Shown one piece after another: positions 26,460 to 34,689 of a stretch of 64,000 bases of DNA. The notes under the pieces are model-generated. The model had not been told where the DNA came from, did no database searches, and saw only the letters and a list, made by a program, of their open reading frames with translations. The stretch lies in contig NZ_QJHB01000013.1 in the NCBI RefSeq assembly GCF_003260275.1, positions 1 through 64,000 on the forward strand. The letters run 5' to 3'. Each line of letters begins with the position of its first letter. Positions within the stretch are counted from its first letter, which is position 1. Source of the DNA: Homoserinimonas sp. OAct 916 (lineage in GTDB: Bacteria > Actinomycetota > Actinomycetes > Actinomycetales > Microbacteriaceae). A program made the position numbers and the translations under genes.

Positions 26460-26738
26460 CTACGGTGCCATCGCCCCCGCGACTGCCGTCAACACCTGGT
26501 TGATCGTCGGCACCCCGGATGCCCGAAAGATCTCGGTGCCGCTCGCGTTTGCAAGCACGACGGTGGGAGTGGTGAGGATGTCGAATGCGGCGGCCTGCGG
26601 CTCGTGCCGCACAATATCGAACTCGCGCACGTTGATGGCCGGAACGAGGCGTTTCACCTCGGCGAGCACCTCCCTCGTCAGCATGCACGGGTCACAGAAA
26701 GCAGACGTGAAAAGCAGCAGCTCAGGGAGTTGATTCAT
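26460..26738 (-). CDS. Thioredoxin-like protein
   Basis: 92 residues from the ATG at 26738, preceded by GGTGGGG. The redox motif is C-D-P-C (Cys15, Cys18, FTSAFCDPCMLT), and the cis-proline region ILTTPTVVL follows at about 57-65. It is a single small thioredoxin fold without signal peptide, thus a cytosolic disulfide reductase or glutaredoxin-like protein. It diverges from orn. Confidence 0.82.
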   Translation of the reverse strand: MNQLPELLLFTSAFCDPCMLTREVLAEVKRLVPAINVREFDIVRHEPQAAAFDILTTPTVVLANASGTEIFRASGVPTINQVLTAVAGAMAP

Positions 26739-26793
26739 CCCCACCAGTCTACGGCCGAGGCCGGCTGTCGGCGGCCGACACTAGACTTTCGGC

Positions 26794-27414
26794 ATGACAA
26801 CAGCCACAGATCGACTCGTCTGGATCGACTGCGAGATGACCGGACTCGACCTCGAGAAGGACCAGTTGGTCGAGATCGCGGTAGTCGTCACCGACTACGA
26901 CCTCAACCTCGTCGACCCGGGCCTCGACATCGTGATCGCGGCCGACGACGATGCGCTGGAGCAGATGGGTGACTTCGTGCGCGAGATGCACACCGAGTCG
27001 GGGCTGATCGATGAGATCCCCCATGGGGTGAGTGTTGCCGATGCGGAACGCCAGACGTTGGAGTACCTCTCGAAGTACATCCCCGAGGGGCAGAGGCCAC
27101 CGCTCGCCGGCAACACGATAGGAACGGATCGTGCTTTCCTGGCCAAATTCATGCCGACGCTCGACGGCCAACTGCACTATCGCAGCGTTGACGTCTCCTC
27201 GATCAAGGAGCTGTCTCGGCGCTGGTATCCGCGCGTGTACTTCGCAGCTCCTGAAAAGAACGGCGGCCATCGTGCCCTCGCCGACATTCTCGAGTCCATT
27301 CGCGAGCTCGATTACTACCGCAGGGCGGTGTTCGTTCCTGAGCCGGGCCCCAGCTCGGTGCAGGCGAAAGACGTCGCCGCGAGCGTGGTGTCTTCACACG
27401 CCGCCCAGATGTAA
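26794..27414 (+). CDS. orn: Oligoribonuclease
   Basis: 206 residues, DEDDh exonuclease: DCE motif at about 12-14 (VWIDCEMTGLDLEKDQLVEIA), the middle Asp in NTIGTDRAFLAKFMP, Asp of RSVDVSSIKEL, and the His/Asp pair in GGHRALADILESI. It degrades 2-5-nt RNAs to mononucleotides, including pGpG. The order orn - tRNA-His - zincin is the usual one in this actinobacterial group. Confidence 0.95.
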   Translation: MTTATDRLVWIDCEMTGLDLEKDQLVEIAVVVTDYDLNLVDPGLDIVIAADDDALEQMGDFVREMHTESGLIDEIPHGVSVADAERQTLEYLSKYIPEGQRPPLAGNTIGTDRAFLAKFMPTLDGQLHYRSVDVSSIKELSRRWYPRVYFAAPEKNGGHRALADILESIRELDYYRRAVFVPEPGPSSVQAKDVAASVVSSHAAQM

Positions 27415-27465
27415 TAGTATGAAGAGGTTGTGTTGGCCGCTGACAAAATCGTGGCTGGCACACAT

Positions 27466-27542
27466 GGTGGGCGTAGCTCAGTTGGTAGAGCGCTGGCTTG
27501 TGGAGCCGGATGCCGCGGGTTCAAGTCCCGTCGTCCACCCCA
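27466..27542 (+). tRNA. tRNA-His (anticodon GTG)
   Basis: The acceptor GTGGGCG (27467-27473) pairs with CGTCCAC (27532-27538). G at 27466 serves as the His-specific G-1 opposite C73 (27539). The D arm is GCTCAGTTGGTAGAGC, the anticodon loop CTTGTGG contains GTG, and the T arm is CGGGTTCAAGTCCCG. CCA is encoded at 27540-27542. Confidence 0.95.
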
Positions 27543-27595
27543 AGAAAGTTTCATAGCAGCGGGCACGTCGTGCCCCGAGCGTGGAAGGCTGTGCC

Positions 27596-27946
27596 GTGCT
27601 CGAGATGACCGAGGACGAGTTCGAGGAGCTCTTCGTCGCCGCACTCGACGCACTACCCGATGACATGGTCGACGGCATCGACAACGTCATCTTCGTCGTC
27701 GAGGATCGACCAGAAGACGGTTCCCTCGACCTGCTCGGTCTGTACGATGGGATCGCCCTGACCGAGCGTGGCCAATACGGCTATGGCGAGATGCCCGACC
27801 GCATCATCCTGTTCCGCGAGCCGTTGCTCACGATGTGTGAGTCGCTGGAGGAGCTCAAGGAGGAGATTCACGTCACCCTGGTGCACGAGATCGCCCATTT
27901 CTACGGCATCGATGACGAGAAACTGCACGAACTCGGCTGGGCCTGA
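27596..27946 (+). CDS. Zincin-like metallopeptidase (PF06262 family)
   Basis: 116 residues from the GTG at 27596, which has GGAAGG seven bases upstream; an ATG three codons later is an alternative. The zinc site is HEIAHFYGIDD near the C-terminus (HExxH plus downstream Asp). The N-terminal MTEDEFEELFVAALDALPD is typical of this minimal MMP-like family in actinobacteria. Substrate unknown. Confidence 0.85.
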   Translation: MLEMTEDEFEELFVAALDALPDDMVDGIDNVIFVVEDRPEDGSLDLLGLYDGIALTERGQYGYGEMPDRIILFREPLLTMCESLEELKEEIHVTLVHEIAHFYGIDDEKLHELGWA

Positions 27947-28140
27947 AACCGCCGCGAGACCACGCGGCGCCGAGAGTGAGCCCACATCGCCGGCACTCAA
28001 CGATGTGTCAGCAGCCGGAGGCCGTGCGAAGGGGATTGCTGCGATCGACCTCATCCGACAGACACCCCATCGCATCACAACTTGCCCACACTCCGGCCCG
28101 GGCATCCGAATACTGAGGCGACTGCATTTACTCTGAGGAC

Positions 28141-29448
28141 ATGTCCCGCAGAACCCACCCACGCCGCATCGTCGGAGTCACGATCGGTGCCCTGGTGATT
28201 CTGGCTCTGGGCGTCTACGGACCGGCCACCCTGCTCGGTCCGCTCCCCCAGGTCGATGCGCAGGTGCTCACCCCGCCCGCACCGGAAACGGTCGTGAACC
28301 CACCGGTTTTGCCCGAAACCGGCGCCAGCGCCATCACCGGAGCGGCCACCGAGGCCCCGTTGGCTGTGGCCGGCAATTCAGGCCCACTGCCGATAGCCGG
28401 CATCGCCAAGGTGATCACGGCGTTGGTCGTGCTCGATGAGAAACCGCTGGAGGCCGGCCGAAACGGGCCAGCAATCACGATCGGTATCGAGGATTACCGT
28501 TCTTACATCGACAACACAAACGCCGGTAACGCCACGGTCACCGTTCTGCCCGGCGAGACCTGGACCCAACGCGAGATGATGCAGGCAATGCTGCTCGGTT
28601 CGAGCAATAACCACGCGGAGTCCCTGGCCCGGTGGGCATTCGGTTCGGGCGCCGCCTATCTGGAAGCCGCCGACAGCTGGCTGCTGAAGCACGCACTCAC
28701 CTCGACCCGCCTGGCCGACTCCACCGGGTTGTCCGAAGACGACGTGTCCACCGCGACCGATCTCGCCACGTTGGCCGCGATCGCCGCAACGGACCCGACC
28801 ATCGCCGAACTGCTCGGCTCCGTCGACGACCTCAACTCGCACGGCCGCGGTTTCAACAACCGCACTCAGTACCTGCCCGAACGGGGAGTGACCGGAATCT
28901 CTCGCAGCTACACCGAGACTGCGGGAATCTGTCTGCTGTTTTCCGCGACCGTCCCTGCCGGCGACGACACGTTCACGTTTTATGGGGTGTTCATCGGGCA
29001 ACCCGACTGGGACACCCTCGATGCGGCCGCCGCGGCTCTGATGGACAGCGCCGAAGCCGGAATCCAGCAGCAGCCACTCGTCACCACCGGTGACAGCTAC
29101 GCCAGGTTCACCACTGTGTGGGGAGACACGGCCGACGGAGTGGCCATGCTCGACCGCACCGAATTGGGCTGGCTGCAGCAGAAGCCGACCAGCACCATCG
29201 AAACCGTCGAGTTCAGCACGAATCCTCGAGGTGCCCTCGTGGGCAGTGTCGAGGTTGCGGGTTCTCGCGGAACAGTGACGGCTCCGCTCGAGCTGGATGA
29301 GACGATCGACAGCCCCAGCCTCGTCTGGCGGGTGCTCCACCCGGTGCCGCTGATCCAGGAGTGGTTCGCGCATCCCCCGTTCCAGGCACCGCGCGACACT
29401 GCCGGGCCAAGTAGCGCCCCGTCATCATCGCCCACCGGTTCTCCCTAG
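28141..29448 (+). CDS. D,D-carboxypeptidase (S11) homologue lacking catalytic residues
   Basis: 435 residues. An N-terminal membrane helix (about 9-32) precedes a Pro/Ala linker, the S11 penicillin-binding fold and a C-terminal beta domain with a Pro/Ser tail. In active S11 enzymes the first motif is SxxK; here the aligned block is PIAGIAKVITALVVL, so Ser is replaced by Gly87 (codon GGC, 28399-28401) while Lys90 stays. The SxN motif is kept (LLGSSNNHAES, 154-156). The KTG motif, expected in GVTGIKTGYT, reads ISRSYT (254-256, 28900-28908). Two of three motifs are lost without any frame damage, so this is probably a pseudoenzyme with a structural or sensing role at the wall. The ATG follows GAGGAC. 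Confidence 0.85.
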   Translation: MSRRTHPRRIVGVTIGALVILALGVYGPATLLGPLPQVDAQVLTPPAPETVVNPPVLPETGASAITGAATEAPLAVAGNSGPLPIAGIAKVITALVVLDEKPLEAGRNGPAITIGIEDYRSYIDNTNAGNATVTVLPGETWTQREMMQAMLLGSSNNHAESLARWAFGSGAAYLEAADSWLLKHALTSTRLADSTGLSEDDVSTATDLATLAAIAATDPTIAELLGSVDDLNSHGRGFNNRTQYLPERGVTGISRSYTETAGICLLFSATVPAGDDTFTFYGVFIGQPDWDTLDAAAAALMDSAEAGIQQQPLVTTGDSYARFTTVWGDTADGVAMLDRTELGWLQQKPTSTIETVEFSTNPRGALVGSVEVAGSRGTVTAPLELDETIDSPSLVWRVLHPVPLIQEWFAHPPFQAPRDTAGPSSAPSSSPTGSP

Positions 29449-30080
29449 CGAGGCGCGCGGCCATCACTTCCGAATTCGCCGCGGCTCACACCACACGCAT
29501 CGAGGATCAGGTCGGCTGACTGTTGGGGTTTCTCCTTGGCCACGAACGCGGCGAACTGTTGCTCCCACGCCTCCCAGAAGGCGTCGAAGCCCTCACTGCG
29601 AGCCAACGCGCGCACCTTGCGCTCGTCATCATCGGCCACCAGCCAGATTCGTAGGTCGGCGAGTGCGGCGCCGGCACGGCTCAGCGCACCGCAGCCCTCG
29701 ATGATCAGCGGATACCCGGCATCCACCCGGTGCCATTCGGCTAGTTCGCCCGTCTTCCAGTCGTAGCGCTGCCAGCGCCCTGGGAGACCCGCAGCGCGGG
29801 GCACCAACAACTGTTCCACGACCTGGCGGCTGCCGTGGTCAAGCCCGCTCCAGCCGAGGTAGAGGTCGTCGAGGTGCACGACGACGCTGCGCGGGAGCGC
29901 GCACGCAAGGGCGTCGGCGAGTGTGGTCTTTCCGGCGCCGCTGGGCCCGTCTATCAAGATCACCGGGTTCGGCGACGAGGCGCGCAATCGTTCGCGGATC
30001 GGTGCGAGCAGACCCGCGAGATCCTGCCCCCCGTGATCGTAGTTCCCGGTGGCCTCATTCATCGGATTCGTGGGTGTCAT
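29445..30080 (-). CDS. P-loop kinase-like protein (uridine kinase-related)
   Basis: 211 residues from the ATG at 30080, which overlaps the ecfT stop (ATGA). The P-loop is GPSGAGKT at 45-52; HLDDLYLGWSGLDHG and RYDWKTGELAEWHRVDAGYPLIIEGCGAL follow. The HLDDLY-x-GW and DW...EW blocks define a group of uridine-kinase-like ATP-binding proteins widespread in actinobacteria with no assigned substrate. It is the last gene of the TPP-riboswitch operon, so a role in thiamine-precursor phosphorylation is possible but unproven. Confidence 0.8.
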   Translation of the reverse strand: MTPTNPMNEATGNYDHGGQDLAGLLAPIRERLRASSPNPVILIDGPSGAGKTTLADALACALPRSVVVHLDDLYLGWSGLDHGSRQVVEQLLVPRAAGLPGRWQRYDWKTGELAEWHRVDAGYPLIIEGCGALSRAGAALADLRIWLVADDDERKVRALARSEGFDAFWEAWEQQFAAFVAKEKPQQSADLILDACGVSRGEFGSDGRAPR

Positions 30081-30898
30081 CCGAAGATGAAGTTCCAGTG
30101 ACCGGACCAGACCGAGATGCCAACGGCGGTCGCCGCGACCAACACGGCGATCATGACCAAGAACCAGTCCCGGCCGACGAACACCGACTCCCTGGCCCAA
30201 CTCCGTTGCGTGTCGGCGCCGAAACCGCGGGCCTCCATCGCGGTCGCCAGTTTGCTGCCGCGCCGTAGAGCCAACACCAGAAGCGAGAACGCCTGGTTCA
30301 ACCAGAGCCGCAGCTTGCCCATGAATCCCTGCGAGTCACCCACCCCGCGGGCTCGGCGGGCCAGACCGAGCGAGCGCCAGTCGTCGACGAGGAGCCCGGC
30401 GAGCCGCATCGCTGCCAGCGCCCCCAACACGAATCGGGCGGGTAGCCGCACCACTTGGGCGAGACCATCGGCGAGGTCGGTCGGGTCGATCGTCAGAAAC
30501 ATGACCATGCCCGCCAACCCGATCGCGAGAATGCGCAGGCCAGTTGCAACACCCAGGTAGATCGAGCCGTCGGTGATGTGCACGAACAGAAACTGCCAGT
30601 AGCTCTGGCCCGACGGCTCACCGTAGAGCAGGGTGGTCAACCCGGCGAGCGGCGCGGCGAGCAGTATTGGCCAACTGCGCTTGAGGAACACTGACAGCCG
30701 TATGCCCGCCCACCCGAAAAGCGCGGCTTCCAGAACCAGTACCACCCCGGCTGATACCCAGTCGACGCTGGCGATCAGGGTGAGACTGATAATGAACGCC
30801 GCCGCCAGTTTCGTGACCGGGTTCACCCGGTGGATCGGTCGGGTGCCCTTGCTGGTTCGGAGTGCGGGACCGGTGGGTGTGGCAGTCGTGCGGGTCAT
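30077..30898 (-). CDS. ykoC: ECF transporter T component (YkoC/EcfT)
   Basis: 273 residues with about six helices and the EcfT/CbiQ signature region: ALAAMRLAGLLVDDWRSLGLARRARG, and the coupling-helix motif with Ala-Arg-Gly in ATAMEARGFG. It couples ATP hydrolysis by the double ATPase to movement of the substrate-binding S subunit. Its ATG overlaps the ATPase stop by one base (TGATG); a GTG one codon upstream is an alternative. Confidence 0.88.
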   Translation of the reverse strand: MTRTTATPTGPALRTSKGTRPIHRVNPVTKLAAAFIISLTLIASVDWVSAGVVLVLEAALFGWAGIRLSVFLKRSWPILLAAPLAGLTTLLYGEPSGQSYWQFLFVHITDGSIYLGVATGLRILAIGLAGMVMFLTIDPTDLADGLAQVVRLPARFVLGALAAMRLAGLLVDDWRSLGLARRARGVGDSQGFMGKLRLWLNQAFSLLVLALRRGSKLATAMEARGFGADTQRSWARESVFVGRDWFLVMIAVLVAATAVGISVWSGHWNFIFG

Positions 30899-32424
30899 CA
30901 CCGCACCGGCCCGACGGGAAGCGGCGAGGTGAGCTCATGTGTATGGTCGGCGAGTGCTTCGACGAACTCTCGATCGTGAGTGACAGCGACCAATGCGGTT
31001 CCGCCATCAAGAAGACCCGCGAGCAGTGCCACCAGTTCTTGCCAGGTCTGCGCATCCTGCCCGAAAGTGGGCTCGTCCAAGACCAACACCTGGGGGTTCG
31101 TGGCCAGCGCCGTGGCCACCGAAAGCCGGCGCTTCTCACCCCCGGAGAGGGTGAATGGGTTTGCCAGGGCCAGATGATCCAACCGCAGGCGCTGCAGTAA
31201 CTCGTCTACCAAAGCCTGAATTTTTGCCCCAGAAAGCGCGAGGGTGCGCGGCCCGAGCTCCAACTCTTTACGAACAGTGGCCGTAAGAAACTGGTGTTCC
31301 GGGTCTTGAAAGACGGTGCCGATTCGGGTGAGCAACTGCCGTGATTTCCAACGAAACGGTTTACTCCCAGCGCCTTGGGCCAATCTGTCGGTGGCTCGAA
31401 GGTCACCGCCCGCGGTGGGCAACAGGCCGGCAAGTGTCAGGGCGAGGGTCGATTTGCCAGAGCCGTTCGGCCCGGTCACCGCGAGGGCCTGCCCGGAGTT
31501 CACCGTGAGCCGCACACCCGAGGCGACCACGGTGCCCGGGATTCGCGCCACCGAAAGGTCGTCAGCACACAGCAAGACGTCTGTGCTCGAAGCATCGTTC
31601 GGGCCGACGGAGCTCACGGCGCGTCGGCGCTCAGGGTGGGCAGGCGGAAACCCCGGAACCCACACACCCTGCGCGGCCAGACGGGCCCCTTCTTCAGCGA
31701 GTACCTGCTCCGGGTGCCCATCGGCCAGCAGGCCACCGCCGGGGTCGAGCACGATCACCCGGTCGACCAGGGGAAGCCAGACCCCCACCCGGTGTTCGAT
31801 CACGATCAGGGTCGCTTTGGTGTGCTCGAGCATCCGGGCCACAGCGTCCCGTACCTCTGCGACCCCCACGGGGTCGAGGTTGGCGGTCGGCTCGTCGAGA
31901 AGCACCAGCCCGGGCCGCATTGCGAGCACCCCGGCCAGTGCCAATCGCTGCTTCTGCCCCCCGGACAGCCGGGAGGTGGAGTGATCAAGCGGCAGGTCCA
32001 GGCCCACCGCATCCAACGCCTGGCCCACGCGTCGCCAGATCTCATCGCGTTCGACTCCGAGGTTTTCGCAGCCGAACGCGACATCGTCACCCACCCGCGC
32101 CAGGGTCACCTGCGAATCGGGATCCTGCAAGACCAGACCGACCCGGCCGCGCACCGCCGCGGGCGGCAACCCGTCGACCAGCAGTCGTCCGTTGTCATCT
32201 CCGTCATCGGAATCACCCAACACCCCGGCGAGGGCGTGCACGAGGGTGGACTTCCCGGCACCGGAGGGCCCGAGCAGAAGCACCTTCTCCCCCGGCTCGA
32301 TGTCGAGGTCGAGGTCGCGCACTGCCCACGCCCTGCGGCCGGCATGTCGCCAACCCCAGCCGCTGGCCGTCACCCGGCTGCCACGCACCGGGTCACCGCC
32401 CAGATCGCGGTACGGCGCAGACAT
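30898..32424 (-). CDS. ykoD: ECF transporter double ATPase (YkoD type)
   Basis: 508 residues, two fused ABC domains. The first has Walker A GPSGAGKST (52-60), signature LSGGQKQRLALAGVLAM and LVLLDEPTANLD; the second has GPNGSGKST, LSGGEKRRLSVATALAT and LVLDEPTFGQD. Fusion of both ATPases in one chain is the YkoD arrangement of the YkoEDC hydroxymethylpyrimidine/thiamine transporter. The ATG at 32424 overlaps the ykoE stop by one base (TGATG); the long open frame further upstream is ykoE in another frame. Confidence 0.92.
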   Translation of the reverse strand: MSAPYRDLGGDPVRGSRVTASGWGWRHAGRRAWAVRDLDLDIEPGEKVLLLGPSGAGKSTLVHALAGVLGDSDDGDDNGRLLVDGLPPAAVRGRVGLVLQDPDSQVTLARVGDDVAFGCENLGVERDEIWRRVGQALDAVGLDLPLDHSTSRLSGGQKQRLALAGVLAMRPGLVLLDEPTANLDPVGVAEVRDAVARMLEHTKATLIVIEHRVGVWLPLVDRVIVLDPGGGLLADGHPEQVLAEEGARLAAQGVWVPGFPPAHPERRRAVSSVGPNDASSTDVLLCADDLSVARIPGTVVASGVRLTVNSGQALAVTGPNGSGKSTLALTLAGLLPTAGGDLRATDRLAQGAGSKPFRWKSRQLLTRIGTVFQDPEHQFLTATVRKELELGPRTLALSGAKIQALVDELLQRLRLDHLALANPFTLSGGEKRRLSVATALATNPQVLVLDEPTFGQDAQTWQELVALLAGLLDGGTALVAVTHDREFVEALADHTHELTSPLPVGPVR

Positions 32425-33077
32425 CAGACGTCGGCCGTCACTTCCCGGCCGGCCGCAAACCGCCCGAGCGCGCCGGTTCGGGCGATTCCCCGCACGGCGA
32501 ACCAGGAAAGTGCTCCCGCGATGACCGCCCCGGACACGGCGACAGACACGAAATACGTGATCCTGAACGCCCAGGTCACGCCCGGATACCAAACGATCAG
32601 GTCGTTCACCCCAGCCGCCATACCCGCCGCCATACCCGCCAGGATCGCGACGTAGATGCGCCAGTTCGCATAGAGGAACAGCGCGAACACGAGTTCGGCA
32701 CCCAGTCCCTGCAGAAGCCCGGAGATGATGGTCGTCACCCCCCAGCTCGTGCCGATCGCCGCCGAGACGGCGGCGGCGATCACCTCGGTGAACAGGGCTG
32801 CCCCAGGCTTGCGAATGATTAACCCGCCGATGACTCCGGCGAACAGCCAGCCGCCGCCGAAGATCCCCTGCAGACCGGGCAGTGCCGCCTTGAGCGGCCC
32901 GCTGAAACCCTCGTAGGCGATGCCCCACGCCCAGAACAGCACCCCGGCCGCGACTCCGATGACGGCCGCGATGACGATGTCAACCACGCGCCAGCGAAAA
33001 CTGCGCTTCGGTTTGCCGGTGGCGACGGCCACATCGGGGGTGGATTCGGTTTCCGTCGTTTTTGTTGTGTGCACCAT
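32424..33077 (-). CDS. ykoE: ECF transporter S component (YkoE, thiamine/HMP uptake)
   Basis: 217 residues from the ATG at 33077, with GAGAGGG six bases upstream. Five or six helices follow a charged N-terminus of about 35 residues. GGGWLFAGVIGGLIIRKPGAALFTEVIAA and GLGAELVFALFLYANW are characteristic of the YkoE family of substrate-binding membrane subunits. The TPP riboswitch ahead of the gene supports a thiamine precursor, probably hydroxymethylpyrimidine, as substrate. Residues before this Met in the open frame come from the riboswitch. Confidence 0.9.
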   Translation of the reverse strand: MVHTTKTTETESTPDVAVATGKPKRSFRWRVVDIVIAAVIGVAAGVLFWAWGIAYEGFSGPLKAALPGLQGIFGGGWLFAGVIGGLIIRKPGAALFTEVIAAAVSAAIGTSWGVTTIISGLLQGLGAELVFALFLYANWRIYVAILAGMAAGMAAGVNDLIVWYPGVTWAFRITYFVSVAVSGAVIAGALSWFAVRGIARTGALGRFAAGREVTADV

Positions 33078-33115
33078 GTCGTGCCCTCTCGTCAGACGAT
33101 AACTGGGCACGGGTT

Positions 33116-33140
33116 TGCGTTCAGACGGTGCCTGAACGCA
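33116..33140 (-). promoter_or_regulatory. Hairpin between TPP riboswitch and ykoE
   Basis: TGCGTTCAG (33116-33124) and CTGAACGCA (33132-33140) form a perfect 9-bp stem with a 7-base loop, just downstream of the riboswitch aptamer on the transcribed strand. No T-run follows. It lies about 38 bases before the start codon and may be part of the expression platform, presumably acting on translation. Confidence 0.55.
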
Positions 33141-33238
33141 AGAGAAGCTGCCTCCCTGCGCTGGCATTATCCAGATCAGGTTCGACGGTCGAAGATTGAG
33201 AATCTTCCTCTCAGCCCGGCTCACCGGACTCCCGTGTT
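33141..33238 (-). ncRNA. TPP riboswitch (THI element)
   Basis: On the minus strand the aptamer has the conserved GCTGAGAGGA block near its 5' part and the ACCTGATCTGGATAATGCC / AGCGCAGGGAGG block near its 3' part; these are the two invariant thi-box sequences that bind the pyrimidine and pyrophosphate moieties. P3 contains an extended GAAGATT/AATCTTC stem. It controls the ykoE-ykoD-ykoC-kinase operon, lowering expression when thiamine pyrophosphate is plentiful. Confidence 0.95.
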
Positions 33239-33294
33239 TATGTCTCAAGCCTAACCCACACACCCCCGGTGCGCTTCATGAAAGACTCGCAGGC

Positions 33295-34224
33295 ATGGAC
33301 TTTCGTATTTTCACCGAACCTCAGCAGGGTGCCGACTACGACGAACTGCTCGCGGTCGCCCAAGCCGCGGAACGACTCGGGTTCGACGGTTTCTTCCGTT
33401 CCGACCACTATTTGCGCATGGGTGACGGCAATCCGTTGCCGGGGCCGACCGATGCGTGGACAACCCTTGCCGGCGTTGCCCGCGAGACCACCACCATCAG
33501 ACTCGGCACCCTGGTCTCCTCAGTCACCTATCGCCACCCGGGCATCTTGGCGATCCAAGTCGCCCAGGTCGACCAGATGTCGCGCGGCCGGGTTGAATTG
33601 GGCCTCGGTGCGGGCTGGTTCGCTCGCGAGCACGAGGCCTACGGCATTCCCTTCCCCTCCAATCGGTTCGACCTGCTCGAGGAGCAACTGGCCATCGTCA
33701 CCGGCCTGTGGAACACACCGCTCGGTGAGACGTTCTCGTTCGCGGGTGAGCACCACACCCTGGTCGATTCGCCCGCTCTGCCGAAACCGATCCAGTCCCC
33801 GCCCCCGATCATCGTCGGCGGCAAGGGTCCGAAGCGCACGCCCGCCCTTGCCGCGCGATTCGCCGACGAGTACAACGCGTCGTTCCCGGAGTTCGAAGCG
33901 ATTCCCGGGCTGTTCCGCGGCGTGCGAGACGCGTGCGAGGCCATCGAGCGCTCTGCCGATGAACTCGTCTACTCGGTGGCTCTGGCAGTTGCGGTCGGCG
34001 GTTCCGAGCCGGAGTTCCAGTCCCGTGCGGCTGCCATTGGCCGCGAGGGTGCGGAGCTGCGCACCCACGCGGTGGCGGGCACCGTCCCAGAAGCGGTCGA
34101 CAGGCTCAGTCGACTCCAAGAGTTGGGCGTCGAGCGGGTCTACCTGCAGGTGCTCGACCTCGGCGACCTGGACCACCTCGAGCTGATCGCGAGCGAAGTC
34201 GTGCCGCAGCTGAACCGGCCCTGA
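33295..34224 (+). CDS. LLM-class flavin-dependent oxidoreductase
   Basis: 309 residues, luciferase-like TIM barrel. GFDGFFRSDHYLRMGD, IRLGTLVSSVTYRHPGILA, VDQMSRGRVELGLGAGW and PPPIIVGGKGPKRTPALAARFADEYN are the usual blocks of the F420-dependent LLM group (TIGR03560-like) in actinobacteria. It uses F420 or FMN for hydride transfer; substrate unknown. The ATG at 33295 was chosen because the barrel begins there; upstream codons overlap the riboswitch on the other strand. Confidence 0.88.
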   Translation: MDFRIFTEPQQGADYDELLAVAQAAERLGFDGFFRSDHYLRMGDGNPLPGPTDAWTTLAGVARETTTIRLGTLVSSVTYRHPGILAIQVAQVDQMSRGRVELGLGAGWFAREHEAYGIPFPSNRFDLLEEQLAIVTGLWNTPLGETFSFAGEHHTLVDSPALPKPIQSPPPIIVGGKGPKRTPALAARFADEYNASFPEFEAIPGLFRGVRDACEAIERSADELVYSVALAVAVGGSEPEFQSRAAAIGREGAELRTHAVAGTVPEAVDRLSRLQELGVERVYLQVLDLGDLDHLELIASEVVPQLNRP

Positions 34225-34227
34225 CGG

Positions 34228-34566
34228 CTATTTCTTCAGGGCGCGGATGACGCGGGCCATCGCCCACCCGGAGACACAGATCATCGGTATCGACACAGCC
34301 ATCAACGTGACCAGGTTGGGCCGGAACCGCAACCCGTCGATGTCTTTGATGTACGCGCCGACCGGAATCGACATTCCACCGCCACCGCCGCCGCCCGCCA
34401 CTGAACCGTCCGGCTCATCGGAGGCATCGCTGCCGCCGCCGAAACCGTAGTAGGCCAGCGAAACCGGCACGAGGGTGACGCCTTCCACCTCGATCGGGTC
34501 ACCGTAGACGGTTCCCATTCCCAGACTCTTGACAGCGTCGGCCAGTTGCACAGCGAGATTCGTCAT
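34228..34566 (-). CDS. GerW/YtfJ-like protein with C-terminal membrane helix
   Basis: 112 residues from the ATG at 34566. The family core reads GTVYGDPIEVEGVTLVPVSLAYYGFGGG, then a poly-Gly stretch and MSIPVGAYIKDIDGLRF. GerW (YtfJ) is a sporulation protein family, yet this lineage does not sporulate. A hydrophobic helix near 88-106 anchors the C-terminus. It converges with the LLM gene, with only 3 bases between stops. An apparent reading frame of 489 codons runs upstream, but it is antisense to glgX and not real. Confidence 0.78.
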   Translation of the reverse strand: MTNLAVQLADAVKSLGMGTVYGDPIEVEGVTLVPVSLAYYGFGGGSDASDEPDGSVAGGGGGGGMSIPVGAYIKDIDGLRFRPNLVTLMAVSIPMICVSGWAMARVIRALKK

Positions 34567-34689
34567 AACCCAACGGTACCCGTGCACGGCGAGCGAAACC
34601 AGCCGACGTGCCTTCTTACTTTTCAACGCACAGTCATTTACGGCCGATGCGGTTACGGTTAACTCATCACCGCCCCCGATGGAGGACAC

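Noticed and set aside
32425-32928. N-terminal extension of the double ATPase
   Set aside because: It is Arg/Gly-rich, overlaps ykoE in another frame, and the TGATG junction at 32424 gives the proper start.
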